A DNA stretch of 64,000 nt, taken from contig CM042689.1 of NCBI GenBank assembly GCA_023614405.1, forward strand, positions 284,649,533 through 284,713,532, read 5' to 3'. Position 1 is the first letter of the stretch; each line of letters begins with the position of its first letter. This document shows positions 1 to 11,443 of this stretch, piece after piece. A program made the position numbers and the translations under genes. The stretch is from Avena insularis. Taxonomy: Eukaryota > Streptophyta > Magnoliopsida > Poales > Poaceae. The notes beneath the pieces were generated by a model. It saw nothing but the letters and a program-made list of their open reading frames with translations, made no database searches and was not told the origin of the DNA.

Positions 1-359
1 TCAAGTCTTGAGTAGTATTTCTTTTCTCACTTGTAGTCCTTAGTGATGTCCAAGTCGAAGTTCTTGATGAAACTAAAGTTGAAGTCATTGGTGATGTTAA
101 AGTTGACATTGGAGTTGAAGTCATTTGAGTTGGTGAAGTCCTTTGCTCAAGTTGATGTCTTTGTTCTTGTTGAAGTCTTTGCTCATGTTGAGGCTTTGTC
201 CAACAAGTTTGAAAAGGAAGAGATGTAGAATCAAAACGAAAATGGTTGAGGAAAGAGTTTACAAGATTGTTTGTAAATAAGTTTTGGAACAAATATAACT
301 CCTATTTTTCTAAGGGGTTTTGTCCAATCCTTGGGTTACAATCCTACAGGCAACACAGT
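1..359 (-). repeat. LARD-L internal leader with degenerate short tandem repeats
   Basis: Sequence downstream of the primer-binding site in the minus-strand sense. Positions about 45-200 are built from degenerate units around the words aagttgaagtc and gttgaagtc. The same leader occurs in LARD-R, split by Gy2b, at 39832-40020 and from 52454. Short plus-strand open frames here are low-complexity products of the repeat and are not called as genes. Confidence 0.7.
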
Positions 360-371
360 GCTCTAATACCA
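360..371 (-). other. LARD-L primer-binding site (tRNA-iMet type)
   Basis: On the minus strand this reads TGGTATTAGAGC, one base from TGGTATCAGAGC, the plant initiator-methionine tRNA primer site. It lies two bases beyond the LTR end (ACA at 376-374), the expected spacing, and fixes both the orientation and the 5' LTR boundary. Confidence 0.9.
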
Positions 372-373
372 TC

Positions 374-3300
374 TGTAGATGTCCCAACATTTAATAAGGT
401 AGATATCCCTGTGTTTACAATGCTAGTCCCTAGATCAATAGCTAGCATCCATAGTTAAGATGTAATATCAAGAAACAAAGGTCATAATACAACTTTATAA
501 CCAGGAATAAAATAATTCATTACATCTTACATAGCTCATTTGGCTATCTCATTACAATGCAGCAGAAATAACTATATACCATGGAGACCTTCATCTTGAA
601 AGTGCCACAAGCAAACATGTTGGTTGTAGACTTGTAAATGTAATCAACACACTTCACTAACATCAAACAAACCTGCAACATAATAAGTTACAGCCACAAG
701 TCAATACATTTGATTTGTATTGGAAAGTGATACTTTGTTAATATAGTGGTAACTAACATCTATATGCATTTGGCTAAGTGGAGCTTAGGCTTGCTTTGCT
801 CAAAATAGATATTCCTTATCATTTGAAAACACTAAGTTTTTGTTTGTCAAAATCACCCAAGGCATCTCCCAATAGAAATTGGTGATCCTTTAACCCTTGT
901 TCAACCAAAAGTTTTTTTAACTTAGAAATTTGGATGAGGAGATTCTTGATAGCTTCCATGTCTTGATGCTCAAATTGTCCTTTGCTAGGGACATGGCTAA
1001 GTACTTAGTTTCTTCCATCTGCAGAGGTTGTGCACTTTCCCCACAAGACTTGATTTTCACCAAGATAGGACCTTTCAGAAGCCTTCCCTTAGACCAAAAT
1101 GGACGCGCTCCAAACCTATCATTCCCCTACCACCAACTGTCCATTTGGCTAAGGTATTGCAACCCATATGATCCAGGCAGAGCCCATAATGCCATGTGGC
1201 TACACTAGAAGCTTCTTAACATTTGGCATCTCAAATCTCTTTGTTCCTGGGTGGAAATCCACAAGTGAGATACCAAGTCTTCCCCAGTATACTGGACTTG
1301 GTGATGCCCAAGTTTTCCCCAACATACTGGACTTGTGTAACCACTCAACACAAACCTTTATTTCCATTCCACCCAGGTGATTCATTCACTTAGTTGTTTT
1401 ATTAAACAAAACACAAGTCCTTGACTTAGAAATATTCCATATCATGAATATAATACACCCTTGTTTTCTACTAGCTAAGCTAAGCATGATGGTAGTAGGA
1501 ATCTTAACTTAGGAAAATTTCTACTAAGGTTTCATCTACTAGGATTTCCCATGGCATAGTTCGTACTTAGCAAAATTCCATGCAAGTCCTACTTAGAAAT
1601 ATCACTAATGCATAGTGAAAATAATGGGAAAAAAGTATGAAGCATCACTTGCCTTTTTGGTAGAGAATATAAGTTCACTCCTTGATCTTGCAATAGTCAC
1701 ACTCTTCAAATTCCACTACAATTCAATCAAGCAAGAAAATATTCAAACTACCATTCAAGCAGTCATCACATAGAATAATAAAAACAAAGCAATGCATGCA
1801 AACATGCCAAAGATTATTTTATTTGGAAAAGTGGTTTCTAATAGGTTGTAACATTTGAAAACACCTATTGGTCATTTATAAAAGTGGTAAAACCATTTGA
1901 TTTCAAGTTAGTGAAAAGGCCATTTAAATCATTTTTGTTTTGCTACAATTGATTTAAATCAAAGTAATATTTTCCAGTGTTTTCCAAATATAATTTTAAC
2001 ACAAATGTTAGTGTTTTAAGGTCAAGTGTTTAATATTGAAACCATTTGCAAAAGGTTTTACCTATAAACCATTTGCAAAAGGTTTTACCTATAAACCATT
2101 TTTATACCAAATCAATATTTCATGTTGTTGAATATGCTTTTTAGCAAAGTAATAATTTATAGGGTTCATCAAATATACATGTAAATCCTAAAACTTGGTG
2201 TTTAGGGTTAGAGAGTTTAAATGAAATCATTTTCCAAAGGTTTTACTCACAAAGCATTTTTAATACATAAACCATATTTTCATTTAACTAGAAATGCTTT
2301 AATTCAAAGATTTATTCTTTAACTTCACAACATACAATTTTAAATCCATAAGTTGGTTTCTATGGTCAGTATGTTCAAAACAATCCATTTGCCAAAGATT
2401 TTACCATAAAAATATTGCTAGAATAATTTTTATATTCAAAATATACCTACACATGTTTCTGCAAATACAACCAATTTTACAAAAGCAATTCATTAAACAA
2501 AGTGCATGGTTGGGTAGAGTTTGTTTTGATGATTCCATTGATATAAAGTTTGCAAAATTTGGATGTGTAGATTTAAAGTTATGCAATTTACAAATTTGAA
2601 CATCTAATAGAACAAATTCTGGTTTTTAAAACAAACTCTAGGCCATGTGTCCTGTTCTGATTGGTTGGTACCGGTTCGCAAGGATCGGCCTACGTGGTGC
2701 GTTGGATCTAAACAGATCGTGCGGCACAGGATCAAGCATACCCCTTCGATAAGTCAATCTATTGTAGACGCTGGATCTAAATCGAACGGCTGCTATGCGA
2801 GTGACCAACGATGGGCGGCGCTGGAAGTGGCGAGTGGCAGCGGCACGGTCAGACGGTGCACTTGCCGGTGATTTAGGAAGAAAGGAAGAGAGGGGAGTAG
2901 CTCACCAGAATCGCAACGACGAGAGGATTCTCAACGTGCTTGCCGTTTGTCGAGGGGCGCACGAGGTTGCTGTCAATTGCTCGCCGGAGTTGCCTTCGGG
3001 CTTGGGTGCGATTTGACGTTGTCGGGGACGTCGCTACAGGGCACGGGAGAGTGAACGGAGGGTACTGTTATCTTCATACACGAGTTGCAGACAAGTGAGC
3101 ATCAAAAGGTGGGAAAGGGGGGTCTATGCTCACCAAGGAGACTCGCCGGAGTTGAAACGGACGACGGTGGTGTTCGGTGATGACGTTGTCGACGCTGCAG
3201 AGCACGCGCGGGCGAGCTGGTGCTATGGAGAGGTTCGCTAGGTGATGGGGAATGCGCTCGTGTGGTCGAGGGGTCCGAATCGCCAAAAATCGTCGGTGTG

Positions 3301-4974
3301 GGGAATAAATCGCGGATGTTTGTCGGAGGTAGCGACGGTGCAAGTGGAAATAGGGACGGCCTAGGGGCTCTCTTGCAGCGGTGTCTGAGGGAAAAAGGGA
3401 GGGGAGAGGGAGGTGGTTAAACGAGCGTGGTCGCGGGCGTGATTAACTGATCCATTAACTCATATTGAATCGATTCTGCAACGGCCGGTAACGGCGAGGA
3501 GGGGGCGTGGTCACCGCGGCGGGTGAGGAAGAAGGCCTGCCAGGTGGGGTTGGCTGGTCAGCGAGTGGTGGGGTCTAGCGGTTAGCGGCTCTGCGGGTTT
3601 GCTGTTAAGTGAAAAATGCTTCGCTCGGGGAAAGAGGGAGTGGGCTGGTCGCTGGGCTGGACTAGGCCTGGTGGGCTGGGGTCTGTTTCCTTTTTTATTC
3701 TGGATCCTTTTTCTTTTTCTAATTAGCTTTTCTGTTTTGATTTTATTCAAATGATTTCAAACCCTTTTTCTCTTCAAATCTTTGCAAACTTTTCAGCAAG
3801 TTTCTATTCTGTTGAAACATGTATTTTAAAGATAATTTTGGAACATTTCTTTTATTCCCACATGGTTTAAATATTTATTTAAAATAGACCTTTGTCTTTA
3901 TTTAAATATGATTTTTAAATATGATTTCAATTCATATTATTTATTCAAATGTTTTAACTTTCTGCTTTAAATTCAAATGTTTGTCAAACCCCTTTTTGTA
4001 AGTTTTATTTATTCCACAGGGTGTTAAATAATTCACTTTGAATTATTTTAATATGTTTTATCAATCATTTAAATTGGTTATTTCCCTTTATTCAAGTAAT
4101 ATCAAATATGGTTTTAATATCATATATAATTTATTTCAAATAATTTTCTGATTCTATTTAAGTTATTTAATTAACTTTTATTCCATTTTGGCAAATCCAA
4201 TTATTATTTTCCCATGATTTACTCAATCATTTCTATTAGGGATTTTTCTTTATAGGAATAGAATTTTTTTTAATGCCATATTTTTTTATTTGACTATTCT
4301 TTATCCATTTATTTGGATTTGGATTATATTTATTCCATTTGCTTATGGTCTTGGCTAAGTTTTATTTTGGCTTCTAAATATTCCTTATTTATTTATTTAT
4401 TTGCCTTACAAAATCCATATATTTTTATTTAATGAATCAAACTTGGTGATTCCAATTTGTAAATCTTATTTAATATTTGTTTATCCTTTTAAATATATTT
4501 AGGATTATTTGCTTACCATTTGGTATGGATTTTTAGATAGGTGCTTTATTAGCTTTGGAATTTCAATTTCCTTATCTTATTAAATTCATAAGATTTTATC
4601 TATGGCTCCAAATTAAGTGAAACCAATTTCTATGGCTTTAAAAATATTTCTAATTATCATTTTCATCATTTATAAATGTTTGTTGATAAATTTTCATATG
4701 GATCAAATCCTTAGTCTTAGATTGATCTTGAAAATGATTTTCTCTCATTAGGTTTATTTTCCAAGTGTTAAATTTCCAAGATGTATTTATGAAGAATGCA
4801 TTGCACTTGATTTGAATTTAATTGGATTCAAACTTTATTCAAAGTTTGTTCAAGTTGGGTTTTAATGTTTCCATTTAGAAACAAAAAGTTTCTTTTCACC
4901 CGAAATTTCAACAATTATTTATTTTGTTTATTTATTTTCACATTACAAAATTTGGAAAATTTTGGGCTGTGACA
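374..4974 (-). repeat. LARD-L 5' LTR (4601 bp)
   Basis: Boundaries are TGTCACAGCCC at 4974 (minus sense) and TCTACA at 374. The AT-rich part 3720-4960 is U3. A GC-rich block at about 2640-3700 probably holds the promoter and transcript start, by analogy with the other families. The remainder is R/U5. The U5 end (374-550) matches the U5 end of Gy1 (12099-12260), sharing the 17-mer caatgctagtccctgg with one change. A candidate internal exon is at 1653-1715 and a candidate terminal acceptor at 672/673. The ORFs inside are short and not convincing alone. Confidence 0.88.
1653..1715 (-). other. Candidate LTR exon 2 (63 nt) with GC-type donor, LARD-L
   Basis: In the minus sense the segment follows TTGAATTGTAG (acceptor-like) and ends CAAAAAG followed by GCAAGTG, matching the consensus of GC-AG introns (AG then GCAAGT). 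Length 63 nt, phase 1 at both ends. The frame contains EFEECDYCKIKE then a stop. Identical structure occurs in both LARD-R LTRs (38541-38603, 63034-63096), and related structures in Gy1 and Gy2. Splicing is inferred from consensus only. Confidence 0.45.
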
Positions 4975-5770
4975 GCTCGATTGTGGACAGCCTAGCGGCG
5001 CTCTATGGTTGGCGAGTGAGGGAAAAGAGCTGAGTGAGAAGTGGATTAAGTAGCCGGGGCGAGAGGAGGAATTACGCCTGCAGTAACTCGTATTCAAGCG
5101 CGAGATCAACGGGAAGAAACGTCCGCGGCGAAGCTGGTCGCGGGCATGATTTGGGGACGATGATGACGAGGTGTGTGGGGCCAAGTCGTTAGTGAGAGGG
5201 GGTGCGGGAGTGAGTGAAAAATAGAGAGGAGAGGGGGTTTTCCCGGGTGGGCTTGCTGGGCTGGCTTGTTGGGCCGCGGGTGGGTTGGGTTAGTTAGGTC
5301 GCTGGGTTTATTTTTTTCTCCTTTTCTCTTTTCTTTTCTGTTTTGATTTTCTGGTTTGAATTTGAATGACTATTTCAAATATGTTTCAATTTGAATTTCT
5401 TCTAGAATTTTGTTCTGTGTTTCTTGTGTCCAAGGATGTGTAAAACATCATCTTATACTCAAAAACCATTTTGAGTTTGAAAATATACATAAAATGATGC
5501 CTTTAATAAAATAATGATATTAGGCATAAAGATGGTTTTATGTTTGAATTGTTTTGAAACTTTTGTGTGGGCTTTGTATTTACTTTCCAATCATTACTGA
5601 TCAAACCCTAATCATATTTTGAAAGTAAAATATAAACCTTGCCTTAATTGAATAAAGTTAATAGGCAAAATATGGTTTCTTATGTTGAAAATTCATTTGA
5701 AAAGGTCAAATGCTTATGAATGCATGAATGCTATGCAAACTTTATAAATCATGATTTTTGGGATGTTACA
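4975..5770 (-). repeat. Gy1 3' LTR, U3 remnant (796 bp)
   Basis: Begins (minus sense) TGTAACATCCCAAAAATC at 5770 and runs to 4975, where LARD-L interrupts it. It aligns with about 14386-15163 of the 5' LTR, with scattered substitutions and small indels. The missing ~2.3 kb should lie left of LARD-L, outside the window. Confidence 0.9.
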
Positions 5771-5786
5771 AATCTAACCCCCTTAA
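5771..5786 (-). other. Gy1 polypurine tract
   Basis: Minus-strand TTAAGGGGGTTAGATT directly precedes the 3' LTR start TGTAACA, the position expected for the plus-strand primer. Confidence 0.7.
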
Positions 5787-5995
5787 GGTGAATCTCGCCC
5801 ACGAGATTCGGATTGGCTAGCAAATAGGTGAGGGTGGTCTTTCCGAAGATCATCTTCTCTTTCCCAAGTTGCTTCTTCTTCGGAATGGTGGTTCCAATGA
5901 ACTTTGCAGAATTTGATAGTCTTTGTCCGAGTAACTCTTTCTGCAGTCTCAAGAATCTTGATAGGTTTCTCCTCATATGTGATATCACTTTCCAA
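5783..5995 (-). pseudogene. Gy1 integrase C-terminal chromodomain
   Basis: This frame carries a chromodomain-like module: a start around KPIKILE, a core with IKFCKVHWNHHSEEEATWE, and a C-terminal acidic-basic helix ending before the polypurine tract. The WxxH..EEATWE pattern is typical of chromodomains fused to plant chromovirus integrases, where the domain steers integration to marked chromatin. The domain itself is uninterrupted, but it is separated from the upstream integrase by a frameshift and local loss near 6070-6140, so it would not be made as part of Pol. Confidence 0.85.
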
Positions 5996-6069
5996 TTAGA
6001 CCTCTTCCAAAGGTATAGTATCTTTCAAAGAAGTCTCTTTCATATCCAGATGGCATTTCTTCAATTGAC

Positions 6070-7420
6070 TCACGTGAAACACAATATGAAATGCAGACAA
6101 TGATTCAGGTAATTCAATCTCATATGCCACTTCTCCGTTATGACTCCAAACCTCTTCACTCCATGAAGTGGTGATACTCTAAGATAAGCTTTATCACCTA
6201 CTTCATAGGTGAGTTCTCTACGCCTTGGATCTGCGTAGCTCTTCTGTCGGGACTGTGCTATCTTCAATCTATACTTCACCAACTTGACTTTCTCTTCAGC
6301 TTCCTTGATTAGTTCTGGCCCGAACAAATTTCTTTCTCCAACACCACTCCATAACAATGGTGTAGTAAACTTTCTTCCATAGAGAAATTCAAACGGTGCC
6401 ATCTCAATACTGGATTGATAGCTATTGTTGTAAGAGAATTCTGCGTAAGGCAGACTTTCATCCCAACTAGCTCCATAGTCTAGGGCACATGCCCTCAACA
6501 TATCCTCTAGAATCTGGTTGGTCTTTACATGCATCCATCACTGGGATGAAAAGCAGTGCTGAATTCCAATCTCGTTCCCAATGACTCATGAAGTTGCCTC
6601 CAAAAATGGGAAGTGAATTGAGTTCCCCTATCAAACACAATACTCTTGGGTACTCCATGCAGACACACAATCATATTCATATAAATCTTGGCTAACTTAG
6701 CACTTGTATAGGTTGTCTTCGCTGGTATGAAATGAGCCACTTTAGTTAGGCGATCTACCATGACCCAAATAGAATCATATCTCGATCTATTCAACGGTAG
6801 TCTGGTGATGAAATCCATGCCAATCTTGTCCCACTTCCAATCAGGAATAGGTAGTGGTTGTAACAATCCTTCTGGTTTCTGATGTTCCGCTTTCACTCTA
6901 CTACATACATCACACAAAGCAATATGCTCGGCGATGTTCTTCTTGAGATTATTCCACCAAAATCTATCATTCACATCCATGTACATTTTGGTGTTACCTG
7001 GATGAATGGAATATGGTGAGTTGTGTGCTTCTTGTAAAATTAGTTTCAGAAGCTCCGGATCTTGTGGAATGCAGATACGTTTTCCATACCATAAAGTACC
7101 CTGTTCGTCTTCATGGAATCCTTTGGATTTCCCCTTGCTAATTTTCCCCTTAATCTCTTCAATTTCCTTGTTCGTATTTTGGGCTTCCTTGATCCTTTCC
7201 AACAATGTGGGTTGAACATCCAATGACATGAGATGTCCTTCAGGCATTATCTCCAATCCGAGGTCTTTAAATTGGGCACACACATCATCTGGCAATTCTC
7301 CCTTAGTAATACCATTCACATAAACCTTACGGCTTAGTGCATCCGCTACAACATTTGCCTTACTGGGGTGGTATTGCAAACTCAAATCATAGTCCTTGAT
7401 GAGTTCTAACCATCTTCTTT
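6070..7420 (-). pseudogene. Gy1 integrase (zinc-binding and catalytic core), damaged
   Basis: Two frames cover this segment. The first (7508-6525) begins in late RNase H and holds the H-H-C-C zinc module (histidines in [10 protein letters not shown], cysteines in LCDVCSRVK), then the core with the first aspartate in GMDFITRLP and the second in VFDRGTQF. The second (6534-6070) resumes at NQILEDMLRACALDYG. At their junction the usual DGQTERVNQ-type segment is scrambled (DGCM, then a new frame), so the third acidic residue of the D,D,E triad is lost. Integrase is therefore inactive here by inspection. Confidence 0.88.
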
Positions 7421-7422
7421 GC

Positions 7423-8570
7423 CTATACTTCAAACTTTTGTGATCTGTGAACACTTCGCAATGCTTTTCCCAAAAGATAATGTCTCCATGTTTTGAGTGC
7501 ATGGACAACAGAGGCTAATTCTAAATCATGAGTAGGATAATTCACTTCATGAGTTTTGAGTTGTCTCGAGGCATAAGCCACAACTTTCCCTTCTTGCATC
7601 AAGACTGCACCTAATCCTTGGTGAGATGCATCACAATATACTTGGAAATCCTTCTCCAAATCTGGCAGACATAAGACTGGTGTTGTCACTAGTCTCTTCT
7701 TCAACTCTTGGAAACTGAGTTCACATCATTCAGTCCAATCAAATTTCGTGTCTTTCTTAAGTAACTCCGTCATTGGCTTAGCTACCTTTGAGAAATTCTC
7801 AATGGATCTTCTATAGTATCCTTCCAACCCAAGGAAACTACGCACTTCTTTCACTCACTTAGGAGATTCCCATTCAGTTACAGCTGACACTTTTTCGGGA
7901 TCAACTTCTACACCATCTCCTGACACAATATGTCCAAGAAATCCGACTTCATTCAGCCAGAATTCACACTGGCTGAATTTGGCATATAGCTTATGCTCCC
8001 TAAGCTTCTCAAGTATCAATCACAAATGCTCTTCATGTTCTTCATTGCTCTTGGAATAGATCAAAATGTCATCGATGAAAACGACAACAAATTTGTCAAG
8101 AAATTCCATGAACACCTTGTTCATCATATTCATGAAATAGGCTGGTGCATTGGTCAAACCAAATGGCATCACGGTGTACTCATACAATCTATACCTAGTG
8201 GTGAAAGCAGTCTTAGGTATGTCGTGTTCCCTTATGTTTAGCTGAAAGTAGCCTGATCGAAGATTAATCTTTGAGAACACACGGGCTCCTTCTAAGTGAT
8301 CAAACAAATCATTGATTCTTGTCAAAGGGTATTTGTTCTTGATAGTTACTTCATTGAGTGAACGGTAATCTATGCATAATCTTTGACTTCTATCTTTCTT
8401 TTCCACAAAAAAGACTGGTGCTCCCTAGGACGAAGAACTTGGTTGAATAAATCCTTTCTGTAACTGTTCTCCAAGCTGTTTCCTGAGTTCTTTGAACTCA
8501 TCGACTGACATCTTGTAGGGTCTCTTTGCTATTGGTCCTGATCTTGGCAGTAAGTCAATCAGAAACTCTA
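7423..8570 (-). pseudogene. Gy1 reverse transcriptase and RNase H, damaged
   Basis: RT is recognised from [32 protein letters not shown] and the active-site FIDDIL near 8062-8085, which keeps both aspartates. RNase H follows, with [18 protein letters not shown] and the [20 protein letters not shown] block at about 7500-7700. Stops interrupt RT at about 8432 and 8019 and near 7855 and 7728, and a frameshift near 7500 separates RNase H from the next frame. The family makes these as parts of one Pol polyprotein. Confidence 0.9.
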
Positions 8571-8644
8571 CATCCCTATCTAGGGCATCCTAGGAAATTC
8601 CTCCGGAAACACATCCGGATACTCTCTCACAATTAGCACACTAT

Positions 8645-9060
8645 CTATGCTAACCCCTTAAGAGAATTTAACTTACTCCCTTTTGATTTAAAGTTAGACT
8701 TGAATCTAATTTGTTTCTTATCCAGGGTTGTGAGTGTGACAGTACGATTGGCACAATCTAGTAATCCCTCGTACTTAGTCATCCAATCCATTCCTAGAAT
8801 GACATCCAAACCTTGAGAATCTACGATTATCAAACTAACTGGAAACTTATACTTTCCAAATTCTATCACTAGATCGTGGCATCCTGAGTTCACTATCATT
8901 TCTCCTCCAGGAGAACTTACTTTTATAGGACACCCAATAGTTTGAACTGGAAGACCATTTCTATCAACAAATACTCTTGATATGAATGAATGCGATGCGC
9001 CAGTATAAAAAAGAACAAGTGCTAGAACAGTATTGAGTTTGAACTTACCAGCCACAACAT
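8645..9060 (-). pseudogene. Gy1 aspartic protease, catalytic Asp lost
   Basis: This is the retropepsin-like region between gag and RT, in a frame open from the zinc knuckle to 8645. The active-site loop reads VLFYTGASHSF; the family motif is [10 protein letters not shown] or DTGA, and in Gy2b the Asp is present. The Tyr codon (plus-strand ata at 9005-9007) replaces Asp by a single base change. The second conserved block VILGMDWM is intact. Substitution of the catalytic residue should abolish processing. Confidence 0.85.
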
Positions 9061-10004
9061 CAGATTCTTCGTATATTTCTTCCACATTGATGTGGTTCAA
9101 TTTTCCCTTTTGGAAGGGATTGGGCTTGTTGGCACCTTCAACTTTCTTTTCTGGGCACTCATTAGCATAGTGCCCCATCTTCTTACACTTGAAGCATTCA
9201 ACCTGACTGAGATCTTTCTTTACAGGCTGACTTCCACTTCCACCTCCACTGTGGTGGCTCTTATGTCCACTCTTGTGGTTCTTATACTTGTCATTATCAT
9301 GACTATGATGGTGCTTGTTGTCATGATGACGGTTGTGGTTGTGGTGGTTGTTCTACTTTCCATGTTTGTGGGATCCAAAACTCCCACTATCATCATGATG
9401 GGAACGCTTGTGACACGATCCCGAGCTGTGCTTATCAATGCTATGCTTCCTCTTTCTACTCTCAACCTGTTTCATCTTGTTTTACAAGATGGTAGCCTTG
9501 TCACACAGTTATTGGTAGGTTGGAACTTAGGCAACAGACAACTGCAGGTTCAACTCATCATTAAGTCCTTCGAGGAATTTCTCCTTCCTCTTTGCATCTG
9601 TATCAACTTCATCCGGTGCATAACGCGCCAGATTGTTGAATTCCTCAATGTACTTAGCCACACTGCGGTGACGCTGTTTCAGATTGTGGAACTCCTTCTT
9701 CTTCAAATTCATCACTTCGGATGAGATGTGAGCTGTACGGAATCCATCCTCAAAGATAGACCAAGTCACATCCTCAAGGGGAGTGGTGATCTGAAAGTTG
9801 TCCCACCAGGTTGCTGCTGGCCCTTCAAGCAGATGTGATGCGAATCTGACCTTTTCTTCGTCGGTGCAGCCAACAGTCACTAAGTCCTTGTTCACTAAAC
9901 GTAACCAGTCATTGGCTACCATTGGATCAGTGGTTCCTGAGAACTTTGCAGGCCTTAGCCTCAGAAATCTAGTGAGCATATCAAATCCTGGCGGATTATT
10001 CTGG

Positions 10005-10056
10005 TTATTGTTGTTGTTATTGTTGTTGTTGTTATTCTGGTTCTGGTTCTGGTTCT
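10005..10056. repeat. GTT/AAC microsatellite and GGTTCT hexamer run in Gy1 gag
   Basis: Imperfect (GTT)n at about 10005-10034 followed by a short (GGTTCT)n run. On the coding strand these encode an Asn tract followed, upstream, by Gln-Asn repeats. Confidence 0.85.
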
Positions 10057-10124
10057 ACATGAACTATGTCATCATCTGCATCAGTTGATCTTGTGATGTC
10101 ATCAACTGCTGCATCTCGGGAGTG

Positions 10125-10125
10125 A

Positions 10126-10160
<35 letters not shown>
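10125..10160. repeat. GTT microsatellite in Gy1 gag
   Basis: About twelve GTT units, read as AAC (Asn) on the minus strand near the gag N-terminus. Confidence 0.9.
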
Positions 10161-10189
10161 TGGTTGGGCTTGGCACGCCGAGGAGGCAT

Positions 10190-10418
10190 CTGTGGTTTTA
10201 ATAAAGATAAGAATGAGATACCCATAGATGCTTAACATGCACAATACATCACATAGATACAATCATAATAACCAAGCTCAAAATAACATAAGGTTTGAAG
10301 ACATAACAACAGGTTTTGAAAAATTCTAACACACCATAGCAAGACATCCACATGTTGGATGGTCATTGCGACTCAATAATCAAAGTATGGTAGATGAAAG
10401 ATAGTCGAGTAGTCTACA
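10190..10418 (-). other. Gy1 spacer between ORF-a and gag
   Basis: A 229-bp AT-rich stretch with no supported ORF. On the minus strand it ends in a pyrimidine-rich run and CAG abutting the gag ATG. Confidence 0.5.
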
Positions 10419-11228
10419 CTACTCCTCCGCATCGATCTCCACATCAACAAGGGTAAGACCTGCATTCTCCATGGCGGTCTTGTACTCATCAACACTAGTG
10501 GTCAAGGCCTCAATCTTGGCCCTAAGAGCCCTCTTCTGTGAGCGAAGCCTCTCGATCACTCCCTGCTGGTGCTCAAGCTCGAAGTCCTTGGCCTCTAACT
10601 CTTCCTTCATCTCCCTGATCTTCTTGTTCCTGTCTTGGACTCTTTTCTCCTGGCTCTTGAATTTCTTGTCCTGACTCTCAAATTTGGCCTCCATCTCTTT
10701 GACGATCTCGTCTTGCTCCGCGAAGAGCTTGTCCTTCTCTCGCAGCTGAACCTGGAGCTCAACATTGCTAAGCATGACGTTGGTCCTATCAGTATCAAGG
10801 TGTCTAATAAGGCCCTCTAGGTCCCGAAGGTACAGACGAATCGGATCCATCGTCTCTCTAGTAGCATCATCGTACTCTATAGCCTCACCCTCCTTGCTGC
10901 GTCTCCCGAACGGGTGAAAGTAGAGACCTCTAAGCTCGGTGGAGTGCCTCCCAACTAGGCGTCCAAGTAACTCCTGCATGACTACATCTAAGCTTCTCTC
11001 CATGTAATCATGCATCAGCTTGAAAGTGATAGCCTCCGTGGGTGGCTCTGCCTGGCGTCCCGTCTGTGTGACTCTGAAGCCCCAAAGGTCCTTCCTCTCA
11101 AACTTGGTGAGCTGAAGCGTCGTGATTCTAGGTAGTGGAAGGTTGAGCACACTAGTGAGCTCAATGAGACGAGTACCAAAACGAGTTCCCTTGAACTCCT
11201 CGTCCGTGTTGATAACAACGTTAGGCAT
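10419..11228 (-). CDS. Gy1 extra ORF-a: globular plus coiled-coil protein (269 aa)
   Basis: An intact 269-codon frame between the primer-binding site and gag, same strand. Residues ~1-120 look globular (LIELTSVLNLPLP, DLWGFRVTQTGRQAEPP, MQELLGRLVGRHSTELRG). Residues ~145-250 are a long charged heptad-like coiled coil rich in Glu/Lys, and the end is acidic (DVEIDAEE). The N-half aligns by eye with the extra ORF of Gy2 (25230-26033 and 47591-48394): shared blocks LxELLxxPxP, DLxxFxV, MQExLxRLxG and FxRRxxxGxxxE. It has no known catalytic motif. It is open although gag-pol is broken. The ATG follows a pyrimidine-rich run but, unlike the other ORFs, AT rather than AG abuts it. Confidence 0.75.
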   Translation of the reverse strand: MPNVVINTDEEFKGTRFGTRLIELTSVLNLPLPRITTLQLTKFERKDLWGFRVTQTGRQAEPPTEAITFKLMHDYMERSLDVVMQELLGRLVGRHSTELRGLYFHPFGRRSKEGEAIEYDDATRETMDPIRLYLRDLEGLIRHLDTDRTNVMLSNVELQVQLREKDKLFAEQDEIVKEMEAKFESQDKKFKSQEKRVQDRNKKIREMKEELEAKDFELEHQQGVIERLRSQKRALRAKIEALTTSVDEYKTAMENAGLTLVDVEIDAEE

Positions 11229-11443
11229 ATATTTTTATAAGATAGAGAAAAGTTAGAACCATCACAAATAGAGAAAAATTCACAAGACAAAATATCACAA
11301 GCACATCTCTTAGCAACGAACACATAAGTCATGGCATGCACAATTCCATTACAAACACCAAAGGTTCAACATAAATTAGGCAAATTTTTGGACGTAAAAA
11401 CGATAAGTGTGGTGGTCCAACTAACGGAGTACATTACAATTTC
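11229..11443 (-). other. Gy1 spacer between ORF-b and ORF-a
   Basis: A 215-bp non-coding spacer. The minus-strand sequence upstream of the ORF-a ATG is pyrimidine-rich (CTTTTCTCTATCTTATAAAA). Nothing else is recognisable. Confidence 0.45.

Larger units (their letters stand above)
1..4974 (-). mobile_element. LARD-L: large-LTR non-autonomous gypsy-like element, 5' part
   Basis: Minus-strand element of which the window holds the 5' LTR (374-4974), the primer-binding site and 359 bp of internal sequence; the rest lies left of the window. LTR length (4.6 kb) and an internal region homologous to that of LARD-R, which lacks pol, identify a LARD-type element. It is inserted in the 3' LTR of Gy1: sequence at 4975 resumes Gy1 LTR that aligns with about 14386 in the intact Gy1 LTR. 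The right flank gctcg (4975-4979) should be one half of its target duplication; the other half is off-window. Confidence 0.85.
9061..10189 (-). pseudogene. Gy1 gag with CCHC zinc knuckle
   Basis: The chosen start is the ATG at 10189 (MPPRRAKP), because the frame then enters a poly-Asn/Gln tract and the recognisable capsid region (WWDNFQITT, HRSVAKYIEEFNNLARYAPDE) at about 9530-9980. A zinc knuckle CFKCKKMGHYANEC lies at about 9157-9199 after a His/Asn/Lys-rich linker. Stops occur near 10065 and 10056, near 9527 and in the linker, so gag is broken. The ATG directly follows TTAAAACCACAG, a splice-acceptor-like sequence. Gag would form the virus-like particle in the cytoplasm. Confidence 0.87.

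Noticed and set aside
360..371. tRNA-Met gene fragments at the primer-binding sites
   Set aside because: Only the 12-13 bases complementary to the tRNA 3' end are present, which is a primer site and not a tRNA gene.
1..373. Plus-strand ORF 43-228 with a Leu/Lys/Val repetitive product
   Set aside because: It is a translation of the degenerate gttgaagtc repeat in the antisense of the LARD leader; no homologue is expected.
9220..9724. ORFs of hydrophobic or Thr/Ile/Met-rich composition opposite Gy1 gag
   Set aside because: Antisense shadows of the His/Asn/Asp-rich gag linker and its GTT/CAT repeats.
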